Source: Thalassomonas haliotis (GTDB lineage Bacteria; Pseudomonadota; Gammaproteobacteria; Enterobacterales; Alteromonadaceae). Taken from it: a stretch of DNA of 64,000 nt. The DNA lies in contig NZ_CP059693.1 in the NCBI RefSeq assembly GCF_028657945.1, positions 558,001 through 622,000 on the forward strand, read 5' to 3'. This document shows positions 37,652 to 46,303 of the stretch, piece by piece. A program made the translations under genes and the position numbers. The notes beneath the pieces are model-generated. The model saw only the letters and a list, made by a program, of their open reading frames with translations. It had not been told where the DNA came from and did not search any database. The number at the start of each line of letters is the position of its first letter. The stretch's first letter is position 1.

Positions 37652-39122
37652 AGTCTTGCTCTCCCGTTAATTTTTCTTGGGTATTTACTTGGTTTTTATG
37701 AGGTTTATTATCTTGTTGCTTCGGGTTGCCGTCTTGGTCATTTTCCAGGGAGATAGCCCTTTTCGCCATCACGAACAGGGTCCTGATATAAGCGATAATC
37801 AGTACGGTATAAACCGTCAGGTACAATGCCAGCGACAGGGCGATATGGCTTGAAGGTACCGAAGTCACGGCATCGGCCGTTTTTAATACCCCGGTAACCA
37901 GGTAAGGCTGGCGGCCTATTTCGGTTACATACCAGCCGGCCAAAGTGGCAAACCAGCCGGAAAAAGTCATTACCAGGGTGAGTTTCAGCAACCAGCGGGG
38001 CAGGCCCTGAACCATATTTTTCTGCTGAGGACCCGGCTGCTGAAGGCTTTGGCGGGGACCGGTGCGAAAATATTGGTAATACACCAGCAAAGCGGCGGTG
38101 AGCAGCATCAGTAAACCGGTGGCGACCATCACCCTAAAGCCGTAAAAAACCGGGGCCACCGGAGGGTGCTCGCCGCTGAACTCATTTAACCCTTGAATAT
38201 AACCATCTGTTTTATGAGTTAAGATTAAACTGGCGAGGCTTGGTATTTCCAGTGCCCAGTGATTGGTTTTTTCTTCTTCATCGATAACGGCAAACAATAC
38301 CAGGGGCACATGGTTTTCGCTGTGCCACAAACCTTCCATGGCGGCTACTTTAGCGGGTTGATGTTTCAGGGTATTCAAACCGTGCAGATCACCGACAAAA
38401 ATTTGCAGCGGGATCAGTAGCAAAGCCACAGTTGATGAGACTTTCAGTGCAAGCTTGGGGGCAGGTTTAGGATCTCCCTGCAATAGCCGGTAGGCGCTGA
38501 CACCGGCGATAAAAAAGGCCGAAGTTAAACCCGAAGCCAGTAACATATGGGTCAGGCGATAGGGCATGGAAGGGTTGAAGATGATCTGCCACCAGTCGCT
38601 GGCATGGGCAACACCGTCGATCATGGTATGGCCGACCGGGGTTTGCATCCAGGAATCCAGGGCGATAATCCAAAAAGCAGACATAGTGGTGCCTGTTGCC
38701 ACTACTAAGGTCGCCAGGGTATGGACCCGGTCCGATACCCTGCCTATGCCAAAGAGCATCACAGATAAAAAGGTTGCTTCCAGAAAAAAGGCGGTCAGTA
38801 CTTCATAACCGAGCAGGGGGCCGGCGATATTGCCGACGGTTTCCATATAACCGGGCCAGTTGGTGCCGAACTGGAAACTCATGGTAATGCCGCTGACCAC
38901 CCCGAGGGCAAAGGTCAGGGCAAATATCTTGACCCAGAAACGATACACCCGCATCCAGGTCTCACAGCCGGTTTGCCGGTAACGGACCTTAAAAAACAGC
39001 AGGAACCAACATAAGGCGATGTTGATGGTGGGGAATAAAATATGAAAACTGATATTGGCGGCAAACTGGATGCGCGACAGCATCAAATTGTTTGCCAGGG
39101 AGTCGCTGAGTACTTCAATCAT
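37638..39122 (-). CDS. cioA: Cytochrome bd-type quinol oxidase subunit I, CIO-like
   Basis: Haem-bearing subunit of 494 aa. Haem-ligand histidine region RIQFAANISFHILFP, the conserved FQFGTNWPGY and YEVLTAFFLEATFLSVMLFG (with the glutamates lining the haem b595/d site), and GRQPYLVTGVLKT, where most CydA have GRQPW. The quinol loop is short, the feature separating CioA from long-loop CydA. The C-terminal tail is polar (rich in Asn, Lys and Gln). It is preceded by a GbsR/MarR gene on the same strand, probably its regulator. Confidence 0.92.
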   Translation of the reverse strand: MIEVLSDSLANNLMLSRIQFAANISFHILFPTINIALCWFLLFFKVRYRQTGCETWMRVYRFWVKIFALTFALGVVSGITMSFQFGTNWPGYMETVGNIAGPLLGYEVLTAFFLEATFLSVMLFGIGRVSDRVHTLATLVVATGTTMSAFWIIALDSWMQTPVGHTMIDGVAHASDWWQIIFNPSMPYRLTHMLLASGLTSAFFIAGVSAYRLLQGDPKPAPKLALKVSSTVALLLIPLQIFVGDLHGLNTLKHQPAKVAAMEGLWHSENHVPLVLFAVIDEEEKTNHWALEIPSLASLILTHKTDGYIQGLNEFSGEHPPVAPVFYGFRVMVATGLLMLLTAALLVYYQYFRTGPRQSLQQPGPQQKNMVQGLPRWLLKLTLVMTFSGWFATLAGWYVTEIGRQPYLVTGVLKTADAVTSVPSSHIALSLALYLTVYTVLIIAYIRTLFVMAKRAISLENDQDGNPKQQDNKPHKNQVNTQEKLTGEQDYAAY

Positions 39123-39185
39123 ATCGATTTACCCTTAGGTTAATTTGAAATTTATGCTTTACCCTGTTCCGGTGCGAGTGTGCGG

Positions 39186-39737
39186 TTACTCTTTACTGTT
39201 TTTGCCCGGCAACAGGCGCTCTTTCATATCCAGCAGTTTGCTCAAACCTGAGCCTAGCTTGAGCAGGGCGGTTACTTTTTCATTGGACATATTCTGTAAT
39301 TCATCCGTCCATATGGTCAGCATTTCTATTAAGTCATGCATTTGCTTTACCCTTTGCTGGGCATACTCTTCCTGCTCATTAGCGGGGGCTTCAAGCAGGA
39401 CATCACGCAGTGCGGTCAGGGTCGGGTCTACTTCTCTTTTACGGCGCTCCATCATCAGGTTGCGGGCGATTTCCCAGACATCTTTGGGGGCGCTGAAATA
39501 TTCCTTGCGGTCGCCGGGAATATGGCTGAGCTTGATCAGGTTCCAGGACTTTAATTCTTTCAGTCCCATGCTGACATTGGAACGGGAAATATTGAGCTGG
39601 GCACTGATTTCATCGGCGTTAAGCGGTTTTTCGGTTAAGACGATCAGAGCGTACATTTGTCCTAACGTGCGGTTTAAGCCCCAGCGGGAGCCCATTTCGC
39701 CAAAATGCATGACCAGGGAGTTAATTATCGGTGACAT
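39186..39737 (-). CDS. GbsR/MarR-family transcriptional regulator
   Basis: A 183-aa winged-helix protein. Helix-turn-helix at about 37-63 (LNADEISAQLNISRSNVSMGLKELKSWNLI), preceded by FGEMGSRWGLNRTLGQMYALI, as in the GbsR group. The C-terminal part is a dimerising helical region. It lies 63 bp upstream of cioA on the same strand, with no terminator between, so it may be cotranscribed with and control the oxidase. A perfect inverted repeat is found 13 bp upstream of its start. Confidence 0.85.
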   Translation of the reverse strand: MSPIINSLVMHFGEMGSRWGLNRTLGQMYALIVLTEKPLNADEISAQLNISRSNVSMGLKELKSWNLIKLSHIPGDRKEYFSAPKDVWEIARNLMMERRKREVDPTLTALRDVLLEAPANEQEEYAQQRVKQMHDLIEMLTIWTDELQNMSNEKVTALLKLGSGLSKLLDMKERLLPGKNSKE

Positions 39738-39750
39738 TTTATCTATTCTG

Positions 39751-39774
39751 AATTTTCAGTAATTTCTGAAAATT
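39751..39774 (-). promoter_or_regulatory. Candidate operator of the GbsR-type regulator
   Basis: Perfect 9-bp inverted repeat AATTTTCAG (39751-39759) and CTGAAAATT (39766-39774) with a 6-bp spacer, 24 bp in total, 13 bp in front of the regulator start codon. Size and symmetry suit a MarR-type dimer, so autoregulation is likely. Confidence 0.6.
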
Positions 39775-39921
39775 GTAAGCCTAATTTGATCTATGTCAAG
39801 AAAAGAAAGGTTAGTGACTTGAAATTAAGTGAATATCGGCAAGATAAAAAAATGACATTCAAAACTGAATGCCATTGTTTGCAGTGCTTTTTGCAGGCCG
39901 GCTGGACTTAAAACTTTACTA

Positions 39922-41166
39922 TCAGCGTTGTTTAATGGCGGATAATAGCTTGCGACCCGGCACGAATAACAGCAGGCATAATAATGAGCTACCAAATGAG
40001 CCGCCACTGCTGCCGGAAGGCCTCGCTGCTGTTTCGCTCGGTGTTACCGTGATGGCAACCCTGGCTTTATTCGAACTGGCGCCATTGCTATTGCTGACAC
40101 TGTAAATAAAGCTATCTTCGCCGTTAAACGGAATGTCCGGGATATAGATGATGCTGCCGTCAACGGCATCTACAGTAACGCTGCCATTTTCGGGGCCGTC
40201 AACAATATTGACCGATGCCCGATCCAGGGCGACGCCATGGTCAAGATCGTTGGCCAGAACATCTATCACCAGGGCGGTATTCTGTGAGGTGGTAACCTGG
40301 TCATCTTCCGCCGCCGGGACAAAATTTTCAACCAGTATTATCAGGTTGCTTTCAAAGTTAGAAACATAAAGCTTGCTGCCGTCCGGACTGGTGGTAATAC
40401 CGTTGGGAAAGATGAATCCGGCCTCTGCCGAGCCTTCCAGTTCCAGGGGGGCGCCGCCGTTAACCGGGATCTGATAAATCAGGTCATTGATAAGTGCCGT
40501 GGTATAAATCATGTTGTTGGCATAAGTGATATGGCCGGTATAATCCGGTGCCGACGCCAGCTCGGTAATGCTTTTATCGCCTGCTATCTTAAATATCCTG
40601 CCGTCATTGTAGTTGCCGACATAGAGGTTTTCTTCTTCATCCAGGTCAATGCCGACCGGACCGTTTAACCCTTCACCTTCCAGCCAGATTTCGCTTTCGC
40701 CGTCCGGAGTGACTTTATAAATCACGCTTTCGTTGTAACTGGAAACGAAAAGTTCATCCTGTGAGTTAATGATGATACCGCTGGCATTGCCCAGTCGGGC
40801 AAAGGTAGAGCTGATCCCTTCAGGCGTGACTTTAGTGATTTCCCCGGTGTTGAAGTTGGCAACGTACATATTGCCGCTGGAATCAAATCTATTGCCTATC
40901 GGGCCGGAAAGGTTTGTGACAGCATCTGATATCGCCCCGTCTAAGGTTATTTTACGGACACTGGTGCCGGATAAAGCGCCATCGACAAAAGTGCCGGCGT
41001 GAGAAACGTATAAGTTGCCATTGGCATCAAAGCTCAGGCCATCGTTACTGGCTGTCGGCATAACGGCAAATTCGCTGTAGTCGGCCGCCATTGCTGCTGA
41101 GGAAAAAGTTATCGCCATGGCCAGGGCGCACTTACGGATCAAATTGTTGTGTTGCTGCATATTCAT
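39922..41166 (-). CDS. Secreted NHL/SMP-30-like beta-propeller protein with GlyGly-CTERM
   Basis: A 414-aa protein with a signal peptide (CALAMAITFSSAAMAADYS). Residues ~30-275 are six-bladed-propeller repeats of the form G-I-x-x-x-x-x-G-x-L-Y-V-S-N (GLSFDANGNLYVS, IGNRFDSSGNMYVA, GIDLDEEENLYVG, GITTSPDGSKLYVS). A cadherin-like/Ig-like segment follows (VLANDLDHG... FNGEDSFIYSVSNSNG). The C-terminus (SSGGSFGSSLLCLLLFVPGR and basic tail) is a GlyGly-CTERM signal, cut by rhombosortase in species with type II secretion. Surface-attached or secreted; substrate unknown. Confidence 0.85.
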   Translation of the reverse strand: MNMQQHNNLIRKCALAMAITFSSAAMAADYSEFAVMPTASNDGLSFDANGNLYVSHAGTFVDGALSGTSVRKITLDGAISDAVTNLSGPIGNRFDSSGNMYVANFNTGEITKVTPEGISSTFARLGNASGIIINSQDELFVSSYNESVIYKVTPDGESEIWLEGEGLNGPVGIDLDEEENLYVGNYNDGRIFKIAGDKSITELASAPDYTGHITYANNMIYTTALINDLIYQIPVNGGAPLELEGSAEAGFIFPNGITTSPDGSKLYVSNFESNLIILVENFVPAAEDDQVTTSQNTALVIDVLANDLDHGVALDRASVNIVDGPENGSVTVDAVDGSIIYIPDIPFNGEDSFIYSVSNSNGASSNKARVAITVTPSETAARPSGSSGGSFGSSLLCLLLFVPGRKLLSAIKQR

Positions 41167-41270
41167 CTTTCCCTTGTCGTTTTATTGTCCGGGTTGGCTT
41201 CTTTGCCTTGGCGCAGGCGCAAACCAGGGTTATGTTTTACCCCGTTTTTTTATAAAGAACTTAATTAAAA

Positions 41271-41311
41271 CCTTTAACTAAAGCCTTTAACTAAAGCCTT
41301 TAGCTAAAGCC
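41271..41311 (-). repeat. Three 13-bp tandem palindromic units upstream of the propeller gene
   Basis: CCTTTAACTAAAG occurs at 41271 and 41284 and CCTTTAGCTAAAG at 41297, with period 13. The core CTTTAGCTAAAG is a perfect palindrome in the third copy. It lies about 105 bp upstream of the propeller gene start on the minus strand. The rest of the 479-bp gap (41167-41645) has no plausible gene. Confidence 0.6.
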
Positions 41312-41392
41312 GAAAATAAGCGCAGGAACACCTGGGCTTATCAAGGGCCGGGGCCAACAGGATTAAGTTACAAACAGCGCAGTTAAAGCGTC

Positions 41393-41452
41393 TTGAGAAA
41401 TACTGTGTATTTACTTGAAATCTTGTTGAAGTTTTATTGAAGTCTAATTTAA
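41393..41452 (+). promoter_or_regulatory. TTGAA direct repeats phased at 11 bp
   Basis: TTGAA occurs at 41415, 41426 and 41437, exactly 11 bp apart. A TTGAG at 41393 (two periods earlier) and TTTAA at 41448 (one period later) extend the series. OmpR/PhoB-type winged helices bind such one-turn direct repeats, and the next gene (41646) encodes one. Confidence 0.55.
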
Positions 41453-41645
41453 ACAATAGGTTAGCACTTTTTTTGCCAGGCTTTTTTAGCTGCTGAATGC
41501 GGCTTGGGATGAAGCTAAAATCCTTGACGCTGGTGAAGGGATGCTTTAAAACTGCTGGCAAGCCCTTCAAAGGCCGGACAAAAAATAAAAATCTGTGGCG
41601 ATCAGATGTATTAACAATGGATAGCACATAGCCAACTGGGATTTC

Positions 41646-43883
41646 ATGGAAAAAAACACAGCAGCCAATTTTACCGTGGGAGATTTTACCGTTCACGGTT
41701 CGCGTAATCTCATTACCCGGGCGGGAGCAGAAACCGCCATTACCCCTAAAATGTTGGCGGTATTAACCGAGCTGGCCAGCCATAGGGGAAAAACCCTCTC
41801 GAAAGAGCATTTAATTTTGGCGGTGTGGGGCACGCCGCATACGTCAGATATGGTGTTAAGCCGGGCGATTTCTGATTTGCGTAAAGTTTTTGGCGATTCG
41901 GCGCGTCAACAAGCCTATATTGAAACCGTAACCAAGCAAGGGTATCGACTTAAACAAGCGGTACGCTGGCAGCCGGATGCGGTAGCAGCGCCTTTGCCGA
42001 TAAAGCAAACACAAGTACCCGGGCAACAGCTTTTGCCTGAGGCATCCCCTGAACCTGAACATTCCCGGGAACCTGAAAAAAGAGGCGGGAAGATAAAAGT
42101 GAAAACCCTCTGGCCGGTTTTGCTGGCTGTTGCTGTTCTGCTGACTGCTATTGGGCAATTTCCGGATAAAGGGACAACTTCGGATGTTTCGGGAGAACAA
42201 GCGGGCAAATTAACCGCGCCGACATTCACTTATCTTACCCGGGATCAAGATTATGAACGTTACCTGAGGTTCAGTGTCGACGGAAAAATGCTGGCCTATT
42301 CTGTCAGTTCGAAAGTGCTGCCCGGTGGCAAAATTCAGCTGCGTTCGCTGAAGGACAATAAGCTTACCACCCTGGGAGCCGGGGCAAAACCCGAAGAAAA
42401 CGCAGTTGTCTCCTATGATGTTGCCCCGGCGTTTTCTCCTGACGGCAAGGAAATCGCCTATAAACATTTCACTCAATCAGGCTGCCTGATCCGGGTCTAT
42501 CACCTGCTTGATGGCAGCGAACGAGAACTGGGTCCTTGTCCCTACGCCCAAACCCATGCGCTGGACTGGTCACCTGACGGCAAACAGCTGGTTACTACGG
42601 TCTTTAACCAAATCAGAAAAATAGAAGGCCTGGCCCTGGTGGATGCCACAAGCGGCAATACCGATATTTTGCCGCCGCCGCAGCACCCGGCTTCCGGTTA
42701 CCTGTGGCCGCGCTTTTCGCCAAACGGCAAGAGCATTGCCGTGGTCTATTATCAGCCCAATAGCCATTTGTGGACGTTGGCGCTGGTGGATAAAGCGTCC
42801 GGGGCTTTTAACGAAATTCTGGTCACGGGGGAAGAGGTGAGCCAGGTGCTCTGGGATGAAACCGGCGATGCCCTATACTACCTGCTGGTCAACAGCAGCA
42901 ACGACGGCATCTGGAAAGTTAATCTCAGCACAAAAGAAACGGCGTTTATTGCCGGGACCAAAAGCAGCAGTCTGGATTTTGACGAAGTTTCCGGGCAGTT
43001 TGCCAGTATTACCCGGGAGCAGCAAGTCAATATCTGGCAGTCATTGCCGGGCCTTGAGGGGAGCAGGCTTGCCAAGCCGTTATTTAAGAATCTGCCGCAA
43101 ACCGCTTATCCCAGCTTGTCGGCGGATAACAAGATGCTGGCCTTTGTCTCAACCAACTCAGATATAGATTCTCTTTGGCTGCGCTCCCTTGATGATAATT
43201 ACAACCGACTGGTGTTTCAGGGCAAAGAAAAACAAAAGCTGGTGGACCCTGCCTGGTCGCCGGATGGCAAGCAATTGTTGATCAGTGTGTTGAGCCGGGA
43301 GGGCAGCCGCATGGTAACCTTTGATATGGAGCTGGGGGATGCCGATTATTTTGCCGGTGACAATAATGTCAAAATGGGACAATGGTCACAAGACGGCGCT
43401 ATGCTGTACTGGTATGAAGAAGTAGACGGCATCTGGCAGATCATGGCAAAAGATCTTGTTTCCGGACAAAGACAAAGTCTGCTGCAACATCCGGTTTCCA
43501 GGTTTGCCATTTTGGATAAAAAGCATCTGCATTATCAAAAAATCGGCACAGTGAAAGTACACTCCAGGACGTTGGCGGATAACAAGTCCCGGGCGCCGGT
43601 AGATAAAATGTTGCTGCCACTTAAAAACGGCTATGAATGGGATGCCCATGCAGATGTTATTTATTATGTGTCGCCTGAAGCAAGTCCAAAACCGGGCGAA
43701 AAGAAGCAAGATATCTTATACAAAATGCCGTTGGCAACGGGTCAGCCGGAGGCGCTATATGCGATTGAGCCTATAATGATGGCGGATGGGGGCCGGCATT
43801 TAAGCGTCAGCAGCGATGGAACTATGGCTTTCTATACCAAGCTGGAGCAATACCATACCGATGTGGTGCTGATCAGCCGGTAG
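41646..43883 (+). CDS. CadC/ToxR-like membrane transcription regulator with TolB-like propeller
   Basis: A 745-aa one-component regulator. The N-terminal OmpR/PhoB-type winged helix (about 1-103) includes LTELASHRGKTLSKEHLILAVWG and VDR/ISDLRKVFGDSARQQAYIETVTKQGYRL. A proline/glutamate-rich linker leads to one membrane helix (about 158-176, TLWPVLLAVAVLLTAIGQF). The rest is periplasmic: repeated blades like FSPDGKEIAYKHF, WSPDGKQLV, FSPNGKSIAV and WSPDGKQLLI, as in TolB/WD40 propellers. The DNA-binding domain would work while membrane-anchored. The signal is unknown. It has no terminator between it and the propeller gene upstream, which is divergent. Confidence 0.88.
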   Translation: MEKNTAANFTVGDFTVHGSRNLITRAGAETAITPKMLAVLTELASHRGKTLSKEHLILAVWGTPHTSDMVLSRAISDLRKVFGDSARQQAYIETVTKQGYRLKQAVRWQPDAVAAPLPIKQTQVPGQQLLPEASPEPEHSREPEKRGGKIKVKTLWPVLLAVAVLLTAIGQFPDKGTTSDVSGEQAGKLTAPTFTYLTRDQDYERYLRFSVDGKMLAYSVSSKVLPGGKIQLRSLKDNKLTTLGAGAKPEENAVVSYDVAPAFSPDGKEIAYKHFTQSGCLIRVYHLLDGSERELGPCPYAQTHALDWSPDGKQLVTTVFNQIRKIEGLALVDATSGNTDILPPPQHPASGYLWPRFSPNGKSIAVVYYQPNSHLWTLALVDKASGAFNEILVTGEEVSQVLWDETGDALYYLLVNSSNDGIWKVNLSTKETAFIAGTKSSSLDFDEVSGQFASITREQQVNIWQSLPGLEGSRLAKPLFKNLPQTAYPSLSADNKMLAFVSTNSDIDSLWLRSLDDNYNRLVFQGKEKQKLVDPAWSPDGKQLLISVLSREGSRMVTFDMELGDADYFAGDNNVKMGQWSQDGAMLYWYEEVDGIWQIMAKDLVSGQRQSLLQHPVSRFAILDKKHLHYQKIGTVKVHSRTLADNKSRAPVDKMLLPLKNGYEWDAHADVIYYVSPEASPKPGEKKQDILYKMPLATGQPEALYAIEPIMMADGGRHLSVSSDGTMAFYTKLEQYHTDVVLISR

Positions 43884-43910
43884 CCTTTGCCTGCGTTTAT
43901 TTATAAAAAG

Positions 43911-44324
43911 CTAATGCTCGCCTTTACATAAGTTATGCTCGGCCAATGCCTGTATTAGCTGGCATTGCCTGGCTTGACCCTGGTCTGAAACTGTGGTGAT
44001 CCGCTTAAGCTCCTGCTGTAATTTCTGTAGCTTAGTTATGCGTTGGCTCACGGCTTGGAGCTGAGCTAGTGCAATATCATGAATTTGTCGGCAGGGCGCA
44101 CTGTCAGCAAAGGTTAAATCGATCAACGCCCGGATATCTTCTAAGGGAAAACCCAGCTCGCGGGCATGGCGGATAAAGGAAAGCCGCTCTAAGTTCTGCT
44201 GGCGGTATAATCTCTGGTTGCCTTGGGATCTGCGAGGGGACTCAAGCAGGGCAATCTTTTCATAGTAGCGGATAGTGGGTACTTTAACCCCGCTGCGCCG
44301 CGCCATTTCACCAATTAAAAACAT
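43911..44324 (-). CDS. MerR-family metal-responsive regulator (ZntR/CadR/PbrR-like)
   Basis: A 137-aa activator. The N-terminal MerR winged helix includes IGEMARRSGVKVPTIRYYEK, and a long dimerisation helix follows (about 78-115). Candidate metal ligands are C78, H82, C121, H130, C133 and H137, a set like that of ZntR/CadR rather than of drug sensors. It is divergent from a CDF exporter, with a 75-bp gap that holds a MerR-type promoter. The metal is most likely Zn, Cd or Pb and cannot be fixed from sequence. Confidence 0.9.
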   Translation of the reverse strand: MFLIGEMARRSGVKVPTIRYYEKIALLESPRRSQGNQRLYRQQNLERLSFIRHARELGFPLEDIRALIDLTFADSAPCRQIHDIALAQLQAVSQRITKLQKLQQELKRITTVSDQGQARQCQLIQALAEHNLCKGEH

Positions 44325-44337
44325 TTTGTTTTTCCTC

Positions 44338-44368
44338 TTGAAGCTCTAGCTACTATAGCTAGTAGACT
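44338..44368 (+). promoter_or_regulatory. MerR-type promoter/operator of the cation exporter
   Basis: The -35 TTGAAG (44338-44343) and -10 TAGACT (44363-44368) are separated by 19 bp, longer than the sigma-70 optimum, as MerR-controlled promoters are. The spacer holds the dyad CTAGCTA-CTA-TAGCTAG (44346-44362), 7-bp arms around 3 bp. The regulator would untwist this DNA to activate the exporter. Confidence 0.8.
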
Positions 44369-44399
44369 AAGGGTATCACAGCAGTTAACAGAGGTTATC

Positions 44400-45323
44400 A
44401 TGGCAGGACACCATCATCATATAGATCCCGACGCCGGGGATAAGCGGGTTTTTGGCGCCATCGCGGTTAATTTTGCTTTAACCCTGGTACAAATTATCGG
44501 TGGTCTGGTTTCCGGCAGCCTGGCCTTGATTGCCGATGCCATTCATAACCTGTCCGATGCCCTGGCGCTGGTGATTGCCTTTGCGGCCCGTAAAATAGCC
44601 CGGCAGCCGGCCAATGCACAAATGACCTATGGTTATGGCCGGGCTGAAGTGGTGGCGGCATTGATCAATTACACCAGCTTGATTTTACTTGGGGTATACC
44701 TGAGTTATGAAGCGGTATTAAGGTTTTTCAACCCCCAGGGGGTGGACGGTTGGCTGGTGATTATTATTGCCGCCTTCGCCCTGGTGGTAGATTTGCTGAC
44801 GGCTTTGTTGACCTTTCGCCTGTCAAAAGAGAGCATGAATATCAGGGCTGCTTTTTTACATAATGTCGCCGATGCCCTGGGTTCGGTTGCGGTCATAGTG
44901 GCCGGTACCTTAATTCTGCTTTACGACTGGCAGTTGGTGGATCCCCTGGTGACCCTGATGATTGCCGGTTATATCCTCTGGCAGTCACTGACGGAAATAG
45001 CTCCGGTGATCCGCATCCTGATGCTGGGCAGCCCGGCGGATATAGATACCAGGGCGGTGCTTGCCGAAGTGAAAAGCCTGCCCGGCATCGACAGTGTCCA
45101 TCACCTGCATTTATGGCAGATGCAGGAGCATCAGAATGCCCTGGATGCCCATATCGTGCTGGAGCCGGAGCAGTGGCAGCGGGCAGATGCCATCAAGGCA
45201 GAGGTTAAAGCCTTGCTGGCGAAGCGTTTTGCTATCAGGCACAGCACTTTGGAGCTGGAATGTTCCCGTCATGTTTGCCAAAATCCGGCGATTATCGGTC
45301 ACGGCACCGGGGGAGAGCACTAA
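44400..45323 (+). CDS. Cation diffusion facilitator, zinc/cadmium exporter
   Basis: CDF (CzcD/ZitB-type) metal/proton antiporter of 307 aa with six membrane helices. The N-terminus is histidine-rich (GHHHHID). Metal-site motifs HNLSDAL (helix 2) and HNVADAL (helix 5) match the H-D/H-D site of Zn/Cd transporters. The cytoplasmic C-terminal domain (VHHLHLWQMQEHQNALDAHI) holds the regulatory metal sites. It is preceded by the MerR-type promoter. It exports a divalent metal to the periplasm. Confidence 0.93.
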   Translation: MAGHHHHIDPDAGDKRVFGAIAVNFALTLVQIIGGLVSGSLALIADAIHNLSDALALVIAFAARKIARQPANAQMTYGYGRAEVVAALINYTSLILLGVYLSYEAVLRFFNPQGVDGWLVIIIAAFALVVDLLTALLTFRLSKESMNIRAAFLHNVADALGSVAVIVAGTLILLYDWQLVDPLVTLMIAGYILWQSLTEIAPVIRILMLGSPADIDTRAVLAEVKSLPGIDSVHHLHLWQMQEHQNALDAHIVLEPEQWQRADAIKAEVKALLAKRFAIRHSTLELECSRHVCQNPAIIGHGTGGEH

Positions 45324-45452
45324 AGCCGATTGTAAATATAAGTCACCTTTCTGACAGTAAGCAACAAATCGCCGACACTAACTTACATTTTCCATACAGT
45401 TTAATAAACGCTGATAGGCTACTTTAGATGACATACCTGAGGAGGAAATTTT

Positions 45453-46223
45453 ATGCGTTTATTATCTAAATTATCACTATTGTTGCCGTTATTTTCCGGT
45501 TATGCGCTGGCAAATAATTATCAGGGCCAGGAGAATGAACAGGACGGCGATTTTAGTTTTGCCTTAGTCGCCCTGGCCCATACCCAGGACTCTGTTTATG
45601 TTGGCGGTGAAAGAAACAATACCATTTTGCCTTTGCCGGAAATCCACTGGCGCAATTTTTATTTCAGCCAGGGACAGCTGGGCTTAACCGCGATTGAACT
45701 GAATGATTTTGCCCTGGATCTTAGCATTGGCGGCGACTTTATCGGCGATACCGACCGGGGCGACAGCAAACAGCTTAAAGACATGAAGGATTTGGACACC
45801 GCAATTACCGCCAATGTCGAGCTCAGCTATACCGGCGACTGGGGAGAGCTCTCGTTTGGCACGGCACATGACATCAGCAACAAACATAAGGGTTACAGTT
45901 TTAGTGCCGGCTACAGCTATAATCTCAGCTACGGGCGCTGGTTTATAGAACCTGCGGTAGCTGTCAACTATTCGAGCAAGGATGTGGTCAATTATTACTA
46001 TGGCGTAAGCGAGCAGGATGTGACCGCCAGCCGGGCTTTTTACCAGGCTGACGCTGCCGTTAACTATGAGTTGGGGTTAACCGCAGGTTATGCCATTAAC
46101 CGTAACAACATCATCATGGCCTTTGCTGAAATGGAATTTTTCGATGACGAAATCCGCGACAGCCCGATTGTTGATGATGATAAATCCCTGGGCTTTGGTA
46201 TCGCCTACCGCTATAGCTTTTAA
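45453..46223 (+). CDS. MipA/OmpV-family outer-membrane protein
   Basis: A 256-aa beta-barrel with a signal peptide (LSKLSLLLPLFSGYALA). The body is made of amphipathic strands (LGLTAIELNDFALDLSIGG, GELSFGTAHDISNKHKGY) and ends in AYRYSF, with the terminal phenylalanine needed for insertion. MipA was described as an MltA-interacting scaffold; many homologues respond to osmotic or metal stress. A very strong ribosome site (GAGGAGGAAA) precedes the start. A terminator hairpin follows. Confidence 0.85.
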   Translation: MRLLSKLSLLLPLFSGYALANNYQGQENEQDGDFSFALVALAHTQDSVYVGGERNNTILPLPEIHWRNFYFSQGQLGLTAIELNDFALDLSIGGDFIGDTDRGDSKQLKDMKDLDTAITANVELSYTGDWGELSFGTAHDISNKHKGYSFSAGYSYNLSYGRWFIEPAVAVNYSSKDVVNYYYGVSEQDVTASRAFYQADAAVNYELGLTAGYAINRNNIIMAFAEMEFFDDEIRDSPIVDDDKSLGFGIAYRYSF

Positions 46224-46252
46224 GTTACATTTCCCGACCCGTCTCGACATTT

Positions 46253-46303
46253 TAGCGGCCTGTTGCCGCCGGTTTACCCGGCGCAAGGCCGCTTTTCTTT
46301 TCC
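46253..46303 (+). terminator. Terminator after mipA-like gene
   Basis: AGCGGCC (46254-46260) pairs with GGCCGCT (46287-46293); inside, TTGCCGCCGG pairs with CCGGCGCAA. TTTTCTTTTCC follows. Confidence 0.75.

Noticed and set aside
36647-39122. Standard long-Q-loop CydAB
   Set aside because: Both subunits are short (494 and 334 aa) and subunit I lacks the long quinol loop, so the CIO-type name fits better.
41304-41696. 130-codon minus-strand frame between the propeller gene and the CadC-like gene
   Set aside because: It runs into the start of the CadC-like gene and over the 11-bp phased motif; composition is not protein-like.
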